Positions 24,512-33,054 of a stretch of 64,000 nucleotides of DNA are shown piece by piece. Below the pieces are notes generated by a model, which ran no database searches, was not told the origin of the DNA, and saw only the letters and a list, made by a program, of their open reading frames with translations. Location of the stretch: positions 1,550,001-1,614,000 of the forward strand of contig NZ_CP107947.1 of assembly GCF_036059255.1 (NCBI RefSeq), in the 5' to 3' direction. Position 1 is the first letter of the stretch. Every line of letters starts with the position of its first letter. The stretch is from Micromonospora sp. NBC_00389. Lineage in GTDB: Bacteria > Actinomycetota > Actinomycetes > Mycobacteriales > Micromonosporaceae. A program made the translations under genes and the position numbers.

Positions 24512-27424
24512 ATGGGCGACGAGGATCTGTGGCGGGTGCTGCGCGGCATCGGCGACATGCCGCACGGTGCGGGGCAGATCGCCGCGCTGGAGCAGCTGCT
24601 GCGTCGGGCGGACGCCTCCGACGACCGGCACCTCGCCTTCGCCACCCGAATGGAGGCCACCACCGGGTACATCTACGGCGGCGAGTCGGCGAAGTCCTTC
24701 GTGTCCTTCTCCTGGTGTCTGGCCGAGTTCGACCGGGACCCGCAGCCCTATCACCAGCGCCACATGCACCAGCTGCTCTGGCACTTCAAGTCCATGGTGT
24801 CCGGTCTGCTGAAGTTCCCGGAGGTGCCGCTGGACCGCACGTACGCGGTGCTGGACGACATGGAACGGCGCTATCGGGCTGGTGGGCACAGCCTGCAGGC
24901 CGTCCACAAGCACCGGTTCCGGGTCGCCTCCCACGTGGGCGACGCCGAGGCCGCCGCGCACTGGTACCGGCTCTGGCAGACCACCCCACGCGACGAGCTC
25001 TCCGACTGTGCCGGCTGTGACCCGACGAGCCAGGTGGCCTACCTCGCCGACGCCGGGCGGGACGCCGAGGCGGTGGCGCTGGCCGAGCCGGTGCTCGCCG
25101 GTCGGCTCACCTGCAGCGAGCAGCCGCAGGCGATCCTCACCGCGCTGCTCCTGCCGTACGTGCGTATCGGGCGGGGTGAGTCGGCGCGGGACGCGCACCG
25201 GGAGGCGTACCGACGGCTGCGCAGCAACCTCGCCGACCTGTGGGACATCGGCGACCACATCGAGTTCTGCACGCTGACCGGCAACGAGGCGCGGGCGGTG
25301 GAGCTGGTCGAGCGGCACCTGGACTGGTTGGACCGGCCGCCGTCGCCGGCTGCCGCGATGCACTTCGCGGCGACCGCTGCCGCCGCCCTGCGCCAGGCCG
25401 GTCGGGTCGGCGCGTCGTCCGTGTACCGACGGGCCGCCGAGGGCCAGCCGGCCGGGGAGGTGCCGGTGTCGGCGCTCGCCGACGAGTTGGCGGAGACCGC
25501 GACCGGGCTGGCCGCCCGCTTCGACGCCCGCAATGGCACCACCCACCAGTCGGAGTGGATCGCCCGGCGGATCGCCGTGCGGCCGGAGGGCGAGCACCTG
25601 CCGCTCTCCGCGAGCGTCCGTCGTCGCCCCGACCGCCCGACCCGCCCGGCTGGGGCCGAGCCGGCGGTCCCGCTCGACCAGGGTGCCGCACCGACCGTGG
25701 CCGACCGTGGCGGCCGGCCGCGGGCCGGTGCCAGCGAGCCGACGGTGACCCTGCCCGCCGGTGCCGGAGCGGACGAGCTGCTGGACCTCGCCGAGGAGAG
25801 TTGGGGCCGGCACGATCGGGCCACGTTCCGGGCGGCGCTGGTGGCCTACGACGACGGGTTCAGCGCCGCCGACCTGGCACCGCGCACGGTCGCCCACCGG
25901 ATGGCGTTGCGGGCGGCCGAGCGTGGCGACCAGGACGACATCGACGGTGCGATCGAGATGAACCGGGCGGCACTGGACCTGTACCGGGAGGCGGCCGAGG
26001 AGTTGCCCGCCCAGGTGGTTGCCGGGCGGCTCGGCGTGCTGTTGACCCGGGCCGACGAGGGCGCCGAGGAAGGGCTGACGCTGGTCCTTGCGGCCGCCGA
26101 GGCGTTGGACCAGCTCGGCGACGCCCGGCAGCGGGCCGCCGGGCACGACCGGGTAGCGCTGGCGCTGCTGCATCGGGAACGGTGGGCGGACGCGCTCGCC
26201 GCGCTCGACCGGGCGCCAGCCGATGCGGGTGGCGACCGGCACCTGGCGGCCCGGATCGCGTTGCACCGGGCACACCTGTTGGAGCAGCTCGATCGCTTGA
26301 CGGAGGCAGGCGCGGCCGCCGACGAGGCCCGCCGGATCGGCCGTGAGCTGGGCGTCGGCGAGCTGGTCACGGCAGGCTGCCTGACGTACGCCAGGACGGT
26401 GGACGACCCGGCCGACGCGGTGAGTGCCTGCGACGAGGCGTTGCGGGTGGCGCCGGCGGACGCGGAGCTGCCGGTCCGGGTCGCCCGGGCGCGCGCGCTG
26501 CTCGCCACCGGCCGGGCCGCCGATGCGGTGGACGACTTCGTCGAGGCGGTGACGCTCTGCGTGGAGCGGGGTGCGGAGGGGGACGCTTTCCTGCGCTGGG
26601 AGTTGGCGAACGCGTACCGGATGGTGGGCCGGCTCGGCGAGGCGGCCGAGGTCGCCGAGGAGGCTGTTCTCGGTCTGGACCGGCTCGGCGCCCAGGCGCA
26701 GGCGGACCGCTGCCGGCACATGCTGGCCGGTGTCTACGCCGGGCTCGGCGAGATCGATCCGGCGCTGGCCCTGCTGGAGCAGTTGGCCGGCAACCTGGAC
26801 GGCCCGGACAACCTCCCGCTCCGCGCGCAGGTGCTGGAGGAGGCGGGCGGGATCCTCTACGACGCCAACCAGGACGCGGTGGCCGCCGAGCGGTTCGCCG
26901 CCGCCGCGACGGCGTACGGACTGGCCGACCTGCCGCTTGACGAGCTGCGGGCGCGCCGGCGGGAGGCGTACGCCTGGTTCTGGTCCTATGACATTCCGGA
27001 GGCGGTACGCGCCATCGAGGTGGTGGACGGGTTGGCGGCGACGTTGGCCGGGCAGCCGGAACAGTCGCCACCGGTGACGTACGAGCTGGCGATGGCGGCC
27101 GAGGCCGGAGCTCGGGTGCTGACCGAGGATGATCGACTGGACGACGCGCTGGACCGGCTCACCGGGGTGCCCGACCGGTTGCGGTCGATCGAGGCGTTCG
27201 GGGAGGCCACGCAGGTGGAGATTCTCGTCGGTGAGCTTTTGCTGCGTCTGGACCGTCCGGCCGAGGCGGAGCCGCTGCTGCGCCGGGTGCTCGGCGGGCT
27301 TCCGGCCGACTCCCGGCCGGTCCGCCAGACGGCCTGGCTGCTGGCCCGTGCGCTGGACCTGCTCGGTCGGCCTGAGGAGGCCACGGCGCTGCGGACGGAG
27401 CACAACGTCGACCCGGACGACTGA
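24512..27424 (+). CDS. Large TPR-repeat protein, partner of the Hsp90-like gene
   Basis: 970 aa; ATG 24512 is two bases after the Hsp90 stop. The N-terminal ~320 residues form one domain, including a Cys pair in DELSDCAGCDPTSQVAYL (Cys166/169). After an Arg/Pro-rich linker (about residues 370-400), helix-turn-helix repeats follow to the end: GRAADAVDDFVEAVTLCVER, RLGEAAEVAEEAVLGLDRLG, GLGEIDPALALLEQLAGNLD and similar tetratricopeptide-like units. No membrane segment or signal peptide. TPR domains are the classical co-chaperone docking module for Hsp90 in eukaryotes, so a functional link is plausible but inferred. I do not know a named family for the N-terminal domain. Confidence 0.85.
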   Translation: MGDEDLWRVLRGIGDMPHGAGQIAALEQLLRRADASDDRHLAFATRMEATTGYIYGGESAKSFVSFSWCLAEFDRDPQPYHQRHMHQLLWHFKSMVSGLLKFPEVPLDRTYAVLDDMERRYRAGGHSLQAVHKHRFRVASHVGDAEAAAHWYRLWQTTPRDELSDCAGCDPTSQVAYLADAGRDAEAVALAEPVLAGRLTCSEQPQAILTALLLPYVRIGRGESARDAHREAYRRLRSNLADLWDIGDHIEFCTLTGNEARAVELVERHLDWLDRPPSPAAAMHFAATAAAALRQAGRVGASSVYRRAAEGQPAGEVPVSALADELAETATGLAARFDARNGTTHQSEWIARRIAVRPEGEHLPLSASVRRRPDRPTRPAGAEPAVPLDQGAAPTVADRGGRPRAGASEPTVTLPAGAGADELLDLAEESWGRHDRATFRAALVAYDDGFSAADLAPRTVAHRMALRAAERGDQDDIDGAIEMNRAALDLYREAAEELPAQVVAGRLGVLLTRADEGAEEGLTLVLAAAEALDQLGDARQRAAGHDRVALALLHRERWADALAALDRAPADAGGDRHLAARIALHRAHLLEQLDRLTEAGAAADEARRIGRELGVGELVTAGCLTYARTVDDPADAVSACDEALRVAPADAELPVRVARARALLATGRAADAVDDFVEAVTLCVERGAEGDAFLRWELANAYRMVGRLGEAAEVAEEAVLGLDRLGAQAQADRCRHMLAGVYAGLGEIDPALALLEQLAGNLDGPDNLPLRAQVLEEAGGILYDANQDAVAAERFAAAATAYGLADLPLDELRARRREAYAWFWSYDIPEAVRAIEVVDGLAATLAGQPEQSPPVTYELAMAAEAGARVLTEDDRLDDALDRLTGVPDRLRSIEAFGEATQVEILVGELLLRLDRPAEAEPLLRRVLGGLPADSRPVRQTAWLLARALDLLGRPEEATALRTEHNVDPDD

Positions 27425-27531
27425 CCCCGCCGGCGGGTCGCCCTTGCGAGCAGGTCGGGGAGGGGGCAACCGCACCGGAGGTGTGAGTAACCGAGCGGTA
27501 ACCACCGCTCCACCGGAGGCAGATCGCGGTC

Positions 27532-27537
27532 TAGGCT
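27532..27537 (+). promoter_or_regulatory. Candidate -10 of a leaderless transcript (TetR gene)
   Basis: TAGGCT, six bases, then GTG 27544, the same geometry as before the VanZ gene at 20884. No Shine-Dalgarno is present. The GTAACC repeats upstream (at 27486 and 27497, each reading GTAACC) might hold an operator. Confidence 0.6.
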
Positions 27538-27543
27538 TGCCCG

Positions 27544-28143
27544 GTGACGGTGGAGCAGCAGGCACGGGGTGCGGCGGGCGCGGGCCGGCGTCGGTCCCGC
27601 AAGGACGAGATCCTGGAGATCGCGGTCGGTCTGTTCGCCGCCCGCGGCTATCACGGTGTGTCGATGGACGACATCGGCGCGGCGGCGGGGGTCACCGGTC
27701 CGGCGCTCTACCACCACTTCGCCGGCAAGGAGGCGATGCTGGCCGCCGCGTTGATCCCGGTCAGCGACGGGCTGCTGGCCGGTGGGCGGGAGCGCGCCGC
27801 CGGGCACCCGGATGACCCGCGAGCTGCGCTGGAGTCGCTGATCGACTTTCACGTCGAGTTCGCGCTGGCCAACCCGGCGGTGATCGCGTTGCATCTGCAC
27901 GAGCTGGACCGCCTGCCCGACGAGCCGCGGCGACGGATCCGCCGGCTGCAACGGCTCTACGTCGAGGAGTGGGTGACGGTGCTCACCGCGCTGCACCCCG
28001 GCATGCCCGACGGGGAGGCGCGGGTGCTGGCGCACGCCGCGTTCGGCCTGATGAACTCGACGCCGTTCCTCGGTGGCGAGGTGGACCGCCGACGCCGCGC
28101 CGAGCTGCTGCGCGACGCCACCCTGGCCGCGCTGCTCGCCTGA
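27544..28143 (+). CDS. TetR/AcrR-family regulator of the acyl-CoA cluster
   Basis: 199 aa, GTG start preceded by TAGGCT-N6. HTH: KDEILEIAVGLFAARGYHGV, SMDDIGAAAGVTGPALYHHF, AGKEAML. The C-terminal region (ALESLIDFHVEFALANPAVI and later ARVLAHAAFGLMNSTPF) is like regulators of fatty-acid or branched acyl-CoA genes such as KstR2/LiuR-type TetRs. It is the first gene before the biotin carboxylase, 72 bp away, and probably represses the cluster. Possible operator candidates are the GTAACC pair upstream and AACGATCGTT before the carboxylase beta gene. Confidence 0.92.
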   Translation: MTVEQQARGAAGAGRRRSRKDEILEIAVGLFAARGYHGVSMDDIGAAAGVTGPALYHHFAGKEAMLAAALIPVSDGLLAGGRERAAGHPDDPRAALESLIDFHVEFALANPAVIALHLHELDRLPDEPRRRIRRLQRLYVEEWVTVLTALHPGMPDGEARVLAHAAFGLMNSTPFLGGEVDRRRRAELLRDATLAALLA

Positions 28144-28215
28144 GCCGACTCGTCAGTAAGGCACCGGTCGTGGTTCCCTGACTACCGTCCCAACCCCTGG
28201 ACGCTGGGAGGAAAC

Positions 28216-29553
28216 ATGATCGAGTCACTGCTGGTCGCCAATCGGGGCGAGATCGCCCGCCGGATCATCCGGACCGCCAAGCGGCTCGGTATTCGCGCGA
28301 TCGCGGTGTACTCGGAGGCCGATGCCCACCTGCCGTTCGTCGCCGAGGCGGACGAGGCGGTCCTCATCGGTCCGCCGAACCCGGCGCAGAGCTACCGCAA
28401 CACCGAGGCGATCCTCGCCGCCGCGAAGGCGACCGGTGCGCAGGCCATCCACCCCGGCTACGGCTTCCTGTCGGAGAACGCCGAGTTCGCCCGTACCGTC
28501 GAGTCGAGCGGTCTGATCTGGGTCGGTCCCGGCGCGGACGCGATCACCGCGATGGGCGACAAGATCAACGCTCGGAACCTGATGGCGGCGGCCGGCGTTC
28601 CGGTCGCGCCTGGCACCACCGACCCGGCCGCCGACCTGGACACGGCGGTGGCCGCCGCCAGCGAGATCGGTTACCCGGTGATGGTCAAGGCCGCCGCCGG
28701 TGGCGGCGGCATGGGCATGGGTGTGGCCGTCGACGAGGCCGCGCTGCGCACCGAGTACGACAAGGTGCGCGCGTTCGCCGAGCGGATGTTCGGCGATGGT
28801 TCGGTGCTGATCGAGCGGTACTTCCCCCGGGTGCGCCACGTCGAGGTGCAGATCCTCGGCCTGGCCGACGGCCGGGTGGTGGCCCTCGGCGAGCGGGAGT
28901 GCTCGGTGCAGCGGCGCAACCAGAAGCTGGTCGAGGAGTCTCCGTCCCCGGCGGTCTCGCCGGAGCTGCGTGAGCGTTTCCTGGCGGCCGCGGTGCGCGC
29001 CGGTGAGGCGGTCGGCTACCGCAACGCCGGTACGGTGGAATGCCTGCTCGAGCCGGAAACGAACGAGTTCTTCTTCCTGGAGATGAACACGCGGCTGCAG
29101 GTGGAGCACCCGGTGACCGAGTACGTCTACGGCGTCGACCTGGTCGAGGAGCAGTTGCGGGTGGCGTCGGGGCTGGCGCCGACCTTCGACCCGGACGCGC
29201 TGACCCCGCGCGGGCACGCCATCGAGATGCGGATCAACGCCGAGGACCCGAAGCGCTTCCTGCCCGGGCCGGGTGTGGTCCGGACCTGGGTGGAACCCGC
29301 CGGTGAAGGGGTCCGGGTGGACTCCGGCTACACCGAAGGCAACACCGTCACACCGTTCTACGACAGCCTGATGGCCAAGTTGATCGTCAGCGGCGACACC
29401 CGCGAGCAGGCGATCGCCCGCGCCCGCACGGCCGTGGCCGGCTTCCAGATCGAAGGCCCGAAGAACAACCTCCCCTTCTTCAAAGAGCTCCTGGAGAACG
29501 AGGAGTTCCTCTCCGGCGCCTACGACACCGGCATCGTCTCCCGCATGCGCTGA
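28216..29553 (+). CDS. Biotin carboxylase subunit without a carrier domain
   Basis: 445 aa, the size of AccC-type biotin carboxylase. ATG 28216 after GGGAGGAAAC. ATP-grasp fold: glycine-rich loop KAAAGGGGMGMGVAVDEAAL, ERYFPRVRHVEVQILG, active-site ECSVQRRNQKLVEESPS and FFLEMNTRLQVEHPVTE with the biotin-binding/catalytic Arg. It carboxylates biotin with bicarbonate and ATP. The actinobacterial alpha subunits of acyl-CoA carboxylases usually run to about 590-660 aa with a C-terminal biotin carrier (EAMKM); this one ends after the carboxylase C-domain (ENEEFLSGAYDTGIVSRMR), so the carrier must come from elsewhere. Confidence 0.93.
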   Translation: MIESLLVANRGEIARRIIRTAKRLGIRAIAVYSEADAHLPFVAEADEAVLIGPPNPAQSYRNTEAILAAAKATGAQAIHPGYGFLSENAEFARTVESSGLIWVGPGADAITAMGDKINARNLMAAAGVPVAPGTTDPAADLDTAVAAASEIGYPVMVKAAAGGGGMGMGVAVDEAALRTEYDKVRAFAERMFGDGSVLIERYFPRVRHVEVQILGLADGRVVALGERECSVQRRNQKLVEESPSPAVSPELRERFLAAAVRAGEAVGYRNAGTVECLLEPETNEFFFLEMNTRLQVEHPVTEYVYGVDLVEEQLRVASGLAPTFDPDALTPRGHAIEMRINAEDPKRFLPGPGVVRTWVEPAGEGVRVDSGYTEGNTVTPFYDSLMAKLIVSGDTREQAIARARTAVAGFQIEGPKNNLPFFKELLENEEFLSGAYDTGIVSRMR

Positions 29554-29564
29554 CCCCCGACCCT

Positions 29565-29624
29565 GTTGATCAAGAGGTTTGCGTCAGGATCCCGGCCACG
29601 GATGACGCAAACCTCTTGATCAAC
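29565..29624. repeat. Perfect 22-bp inverted repeat, probable dispersed element
   Basis: Arm 29565-29586 begins GTTGATCAAGAGGTTTGCGT and its exact complement is at 29603-29624; the loop is 16 nt (29587-29602). Outer arm contains TTGATCAA and GAGGTTTGCGTCA. It lies between the biotin carboxylase and HMG-CoA lyase. It could terminate or stabilise the upstream mRNA, but AT content and perfection differ from the other, GC-rich hairpins in the window, so a genus-wide repeat is suspected. Confidence 0.85.
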
Positions 29625-29695
29625 GCCGGCGGTGGCGGGAGTGGCATGCTGGGGGAACTTCAGCACAGCACGACGTCACAGTGAGGTGACCCCTT

Positions 29696-30616
29696 ATGGC
29701 GGACCTGCCGGATTTCGTCTCCATTCGCGAGGTTGGGCCACGGGACGGGCTGCAGAACGAGGACCCGATCCCGACCGACGCTAAGGTGCGCCTGCTCGAC
29801 GCGCTCTCCGGCACCGGCGTACGCCGGATCGAGGCCGTGTCGTTCGTGCACCCGAAGGCGATCCCGCAGATGGCCGACGCCGACGAGTTGTGGCAGCGGG
29901 CGGTGCGGGCCGACGGGGTGCGCTACTCGGCTCTGGTGCCGAACACCCGGGGCGCCCAGCGGGCACTCGCCGCCGGGTTCACCGAGATCGAGGTGGTGGT
30001 CTCGGCCAGCGACACGCACAACCGACGCAACGTCAACCGGACCACGGACGAGTCACTGGACGACATCGCCGAGTTGATCGACCTGCTGCACGGAGCCTCC
30101 GCGCGGGTCGAGGTGATCGTGGCGACCAGCTTCGGCTGCCCGTACGAGGGGGACATCGACCCGGAGCGGGTGGCCGGCATCGTGGACCGGGTGGTCCGCG
30201 ACGGCGCGGACCGGGTGGCGTTCGGTGACACCACCGGCATGGGCACTCCGCGCCGGGTCCGCGAACTGCTGACCGCGGTACGCGACCGCAACGCGAACGT
30301 GCCGGTGCTGCTGCACTTCCACAACACCAGGGGTACCGCGTTGGCCAACCTGCTGACCGCGCTGGAGTTGGGGGTGACCGAGTTCGACGCCAGCGTGGGC
30401 GGCCTGGGCGGCTGCCCGTACGCCCCGGGGGCCAGCGGCAACCTGGCCACCGAGGAGGCCGTGCACATGCTGCACGACATGGGCATCGACACCGGCATCG
30501 ACCTGGCCGCCCTGATCGAGGCGGCCGAGTTGGCCGAGCACCTGCTGGGCAAGAAGCTCCCGTCCGGGGTGCTGCGCGCCGGCCCCCGTACCCGGTTGAC
30601 GCCGATGCCGAGCTGA
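29696..30616 (+). CDS. Hydroxymethylglutaryl-CoA lyase
   Basis: 306 aa. ATG 29696 follows GAGGTGA. It cleaves HMG-CoA to acetyl-CoA and acetoacetate, the last step of leucine breakdown. TIM-barrel signature SIREVGPRDGLQNEDPIPTD holds the catalytic Arg and metal Asp (residues ~9-18). FHNTRGTALANLL includes the metal ligands LHFHN, and the lid loop GGLGGCPYAPGASGNLATEE carries the catalytic Cys, as in human HMGCL. Length is normal for the bacterial enzyme. Neighbouring carboxylase and dehydrogenase genes support a branched-chain acyl-CoA pathway. Confidence 0.95.
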   Translation: MADLPDFVSIREVGPRDGLQNEDPIPTDAKVRLLDALSGTGVRRIEAVSFVHPKAIPQMADADELWQRAVRADGVRYSALVPNTRGAQRALAAGFTEIEVVVSASDTHNRRNVNRTTDESLDDIAELIDLLHGASARVEVIVATSFGCPYEGDIDPERVAGIVDRVVRDGADRVAFGDTTGMGTPRRVRELLTAVRDRNANVPVLLHFHNTRGTALANLLTALELGVTEFDASVGGLGGCPYAPGASGNLATEEAVHMLHDMGIDTGIDLAALIEAAELAEHLLGKKLPSGVLRAGPRTRLTPMPS

Positions 30617-30632
30617 CCGTTCAGGAACGCGG

Positions 30633-30661
30633 GGAGGGGCCGGCATCGTGCCGGCCCCTCC
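30633..30661. terminator. Bidirectional hairpin terminator
   Basis: GGAGGGGCCGGCA (30633-30645) and TGCCGGCCCCTCC (30649-30661) form a perfect 13-bp stem on a TCG loop between convergent genes (HMG-CoA lyase and the protease). Confidence 0.85.
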
Positions 30662-30676
30662 GTCGTGTCCGGTCGA

Positions 30677-31249
30677 TCAGCCCACCGGGGTGAGCACGCT
30701 CGGCCAGCTGTCGCGGAAGATGTCCGCTCCGGCGCGGTCCGTGCTGCGCTCGGTGGCGAGGGTGCCGGCGAAGAGGTTGGTCACCCGGTTCGCCTCGGCG
30801 GTGCTCGGGTACGGGTTGGTGCAGCTGGTGCCGGCGCTGCCGCCGGACATCAGGAGCGAGCAGTTCCCGTTGTAGTTGTCCGGCAGGCCGAGGATGTGCC
30901 CGATCTCGTGGGTCATGATTCGCAGCACGCTGTACTGCGCGGCCTGCTGGGTGTCGATGTAGACCCGGCCGTTGCCGAGGCTGGTCCGGACGGCGTACGA
31001 GCCGCCGCCGGTGATCCGGTAGATCCGGAGGTTGGAGCCGCAGTTCGCCGAGAGCGTCAGGTTCGACGTGGCGTTGTTCCAGATCGAGGCGGCCTGGTTG
31101 GCGGTGCTGGCGTAGCTTCCCGCCTGGCTGGTGTTGTAGCAGATGGTCATGGCGGCGGACGCGGGCGACGGGTTGGCGACCGTGACGCCGAGGGTGGTGA
31201 GTGCCGTCGCGAGCAACGCGACCGCGAGCCGATTGAGTCGTGAGGTCAT
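30677..31249 (-). CDS. Secreted zinc metalloprotease, snapalysin-like
   Basis: 190 aa from ATG 31249. Signal peptide: basic TSRLNRLA, hydrophobic VALLATALTTLGVTVA, and cleavage after SPASA. The mature domain starts AMTICYNTSQAG. The zinc site is HEIGHILGLPDNYNGNCSLL, matching HExxHxxGxxD, where Asp is the third ligand as in snapalysins (M7), and the following LMSGGSAG is the Met-turn. It would be a small extracellular neutral protease. It lies on the strand opposite to the acyl-CoA genes. An in-frame ATG at 31300 adds residues before the signal peptide and is less likely. The upstream 60 bp is AT-rich, suitable for a promoter. Confidence 0.9.
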   Translation of the reverse strand: MTSRLNRLAVALLATALTTLGVTVANPSPASAAMTICYNTSQAGSYASTANQAASIWNNATSNLTLSANCGSNLRIYRITGGGSYAVRTSLGNGRVYIDTQQAAQYSVLRIMTHEIGHILGLPDNYNGNCSLLMSGGSAGTSCTNPYPSTAEANRVTNLFAGTLATERSTDRAGADIFRDSWPSVLTPVG

Positions 31250-31440
31250 CGCTGACTCCAATCCGGGAGGAGGGGGTGTCAGGAGCCTAGCGACATACAT
31301 CTATGTACTTCAATGCTTCTTTTGAAGGCGCGGCCGGGAGGTGGCCTCGCCCGCCGTCCGATCCGCCCAGCGGGTCGCCGAGCGTCGCACGGATGCGATA
31401 GCCTAACGATCGTTCAGTTCATTGCGGCGAGGGAGTCAGC
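31250..31440. other. Divergent intergenic region, protease / carboxylase beta
   Basis: 191 bp. AT-rich 31288-31325 next to the protease contains ACATA-CATC-TATGT (about 31290-31303) and could hold its promoter. AACGATCGTT (31405-31414) lies before the carboxylase GTG at 31441. No gene inside. Confidence 0.5.
31405..31414 (+). promoter_or_regulatory. Candidate TetR-type operator AACGATCGTT
   Basis: A 10-bp palindrome, 26 bases before the GTG of the acyl-CoA carboxylase beta gene. The same decamer occurs at 19695-19704 by the flavin monooxygenase. Its core resembles operators known for TetR regulators of acyl-CoA catabolism, so the TetR at 27544 could bind it. Confidence 0.5.
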
Positions 31441-32973
31441 GTGACGCTCGACGGTGAGGCGCTGGAGCAGCTCCGCAAGCGCGTGCGGGCCGGCGGCGCG
31501 GAGAAGTACCACGCGGCGAACGCCGCCAAGGGCAAGCTCTTCGCCCGGGAGCGGGTCGCGCTCCTGGTCGACGAGGGCTCCTTCGTCGAGGACGGCCTCT
31601 ACGCCAACGCACTTGCCGACGGGCTGCCCGCCGACGGCGTGGTCACCGGCACCGCCACCATCGACGGCCGGCAGGTCTGCCTGATGGCCAACGACTCCAC
31701 CGTCAAGGCCGGCAGTTGGGGCGCCCGCACCGTCGAGAAGATCATCCGGATCATCGAGCGGGCGTACGGCGCCAGCGTGCCGATGGTCTACCTGGTCGAC
31801 TCGGCCGGCGCCCGGATCACCGACCAGGTCGACCTCTTCCCCGGCCGGCGCGGCGCCGGCAAGATCTTCTGGAACCAGGTTCGCGCTTCGGGCTCGATCC
31901 CGCAGGTGTGCGCGCTTTTCGGCCCGAGCGCCGCCGGTGGGGCGTACATCCCGGCGTTCTGCGACGTGGTGGCCATGGTCGAGGGCAACGCCAGCATGTA
32001 CCTCGGCTCCGACCGGATGGTCGAGATGGTCACCGGCGAGAAGACCACCCTGGAGGCGATGGGCGGGGCAAAGGTGCACACCGCCGAGTCCGGCGTGGGG
32101 CACTTCCTCTGCCAGACCGAGGCCGACGCGCTCGACGTGGTGCGCCGCTACCTGTCGTACCTGCCAGCCAACTGGACCCAGGCGCCGCCGGCCGCCGAGG
32201 CGGTGGCCGCGCCCGCGAAGGCCGACCTGGCCGCGCTGGTGCCGGCCAGCGAGCGGCAGGCGTTCGACATGCGGCGGTACGTCAAGGGCCTGCTCGACGA
32301 GGGTTCCTTCTTCGAGATTCAGGCGCTCTGGGCCAAGGAGCTGACCATCGGCTTCGGCCGGCTGAACGGCGAGGTCGTCGGCGTGGTCGGCAACAACTCG
32401 ATGTTCAAGGGCGGCGTGCTCTTCGTCGACTCGGCCGACAAGGCAACCCGGTTCGTGCAGCTCTGCGACGCGTTCAACGTGCCGCTGCTCTTCCTCAGCG
32501 ACGTGCCCGGCTTCATGGTGGGCAGCGCCGTGGAGAAGCAGGGCATCATCCGGCACGGCGCGAAGATGATCACCGCGATCTCCGAGGCGACCGTGCCGAA
32601 GATCTGCGTGGTGGTCCGTAAGGCGTACGGCGCCGGCCTCTATGCGATGGCCGGGCCCGGGTTCGAGCCGGACGCCACCATCGCGCTGCCCAGCGCGAAG
32701 ATCGCGGTGATGGGGGCCGAGGCCGCGGTGAACGCGGTCTACGCAAACAAGATCGCCGCCATCCCGGATGCGGACGAGCGGGCCGCCTTCGTGGCCGCGA
32801 AGCGCGCCGAGTACGAGCAGGACATCGACGTCGTCCGGCTCGCCAGCGAGCTGGTGGTGGACGCCATCGTCGAGCCGCAGGACCTGCGTACCGAGCTGGT
32901 GCGCCGGTTCGCCGCAGCGCGTACCAAGGATCGGCAGTTCTCCCGGCGCCGGCACGGCGTCACCCCGGTCTGA
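31441..32973 (+). CDS. Acyl-CoA carboxylase beta subunit (carboxyltransferase)
   Basis: 510 aa, GTG start with GGGAG about eight bases upstream. The crotonase-like carboxyltransferase halves are clear: the N-half has TVEKIIRIIERAYGASVPMV, YLVDSAGARITDQVDLFPGR and GPSAAGGAYIPAFCDVVAMV; the C-half has LLFLSDVPGFMVGSAVEKQG and AYGAGLYAMAGPGFEPDATI. It moves carboxyl from carboxybiotin to an acyl-CoA. Context (HMG-CoA lyase, acyl-CoA dehydrogenase) suggests methylcrotonyl-CoA, as in LiuB, but the beta-subunit alone does not fix the substrate. It presumably pairs with the biotin carboxylase at 28216, across the protease. Confidence 0.92.
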   Translation: MTLDGEALEQLRKRVRAGGAEKYHAANAAKGKLFARERVALLVDEGSFVEDGLYANALADGLPADGVVTGTATIDGRQVCLMANDSTVKAGSWGARTVEKIIRIIERAYGASVPMVYLVDSAGARITDQVDLFPGRRGAGKIFWNQVRASGSIPQVCALFGPSAAGGAYIPAFCDVVAMVEGNASMYLGSDRMVEMVTGEKTTLEAMGGAKVHTAESGVGHFLCQTEADALDVVRRYLSYLPANWTQAPPAAEAVAAPAKADLAALVPASERQAFDMRRYVKGLLDEGSFFEIQALWAKELTIGFGRLNGEVVGVVGNNSMFKGGVLFVDSADKATRFVQLCDAFNVPLLFLSDVPGFMVGSAVEKQGIIRHGAKMITAISEATVPKICVVVRKAYGAGLYAMAGPGFEPDATIALPSAKIAVMGAEAAVNAVYANKIAAIPDADERAAFVAAKRAEYEQDIDVVRLASELVVDAIVEPQDLRTELVRRFAAARTKDRQFSRRRHGVTPV

Positions 32974-33054
32974 CCCGACGACCGACCGAACGGCCACAGC
33001 GAACCGTCCCGGCGTCACGAGCGCCCGGCGGCCCCGTCCACACAGGAGGATGAG

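Noticed and set aside
24188..27565. A 1125-codon minus-strand open frame
   Set aside because: Opposite the TPR gene. Low-complexity translation, no start signals or motifs.
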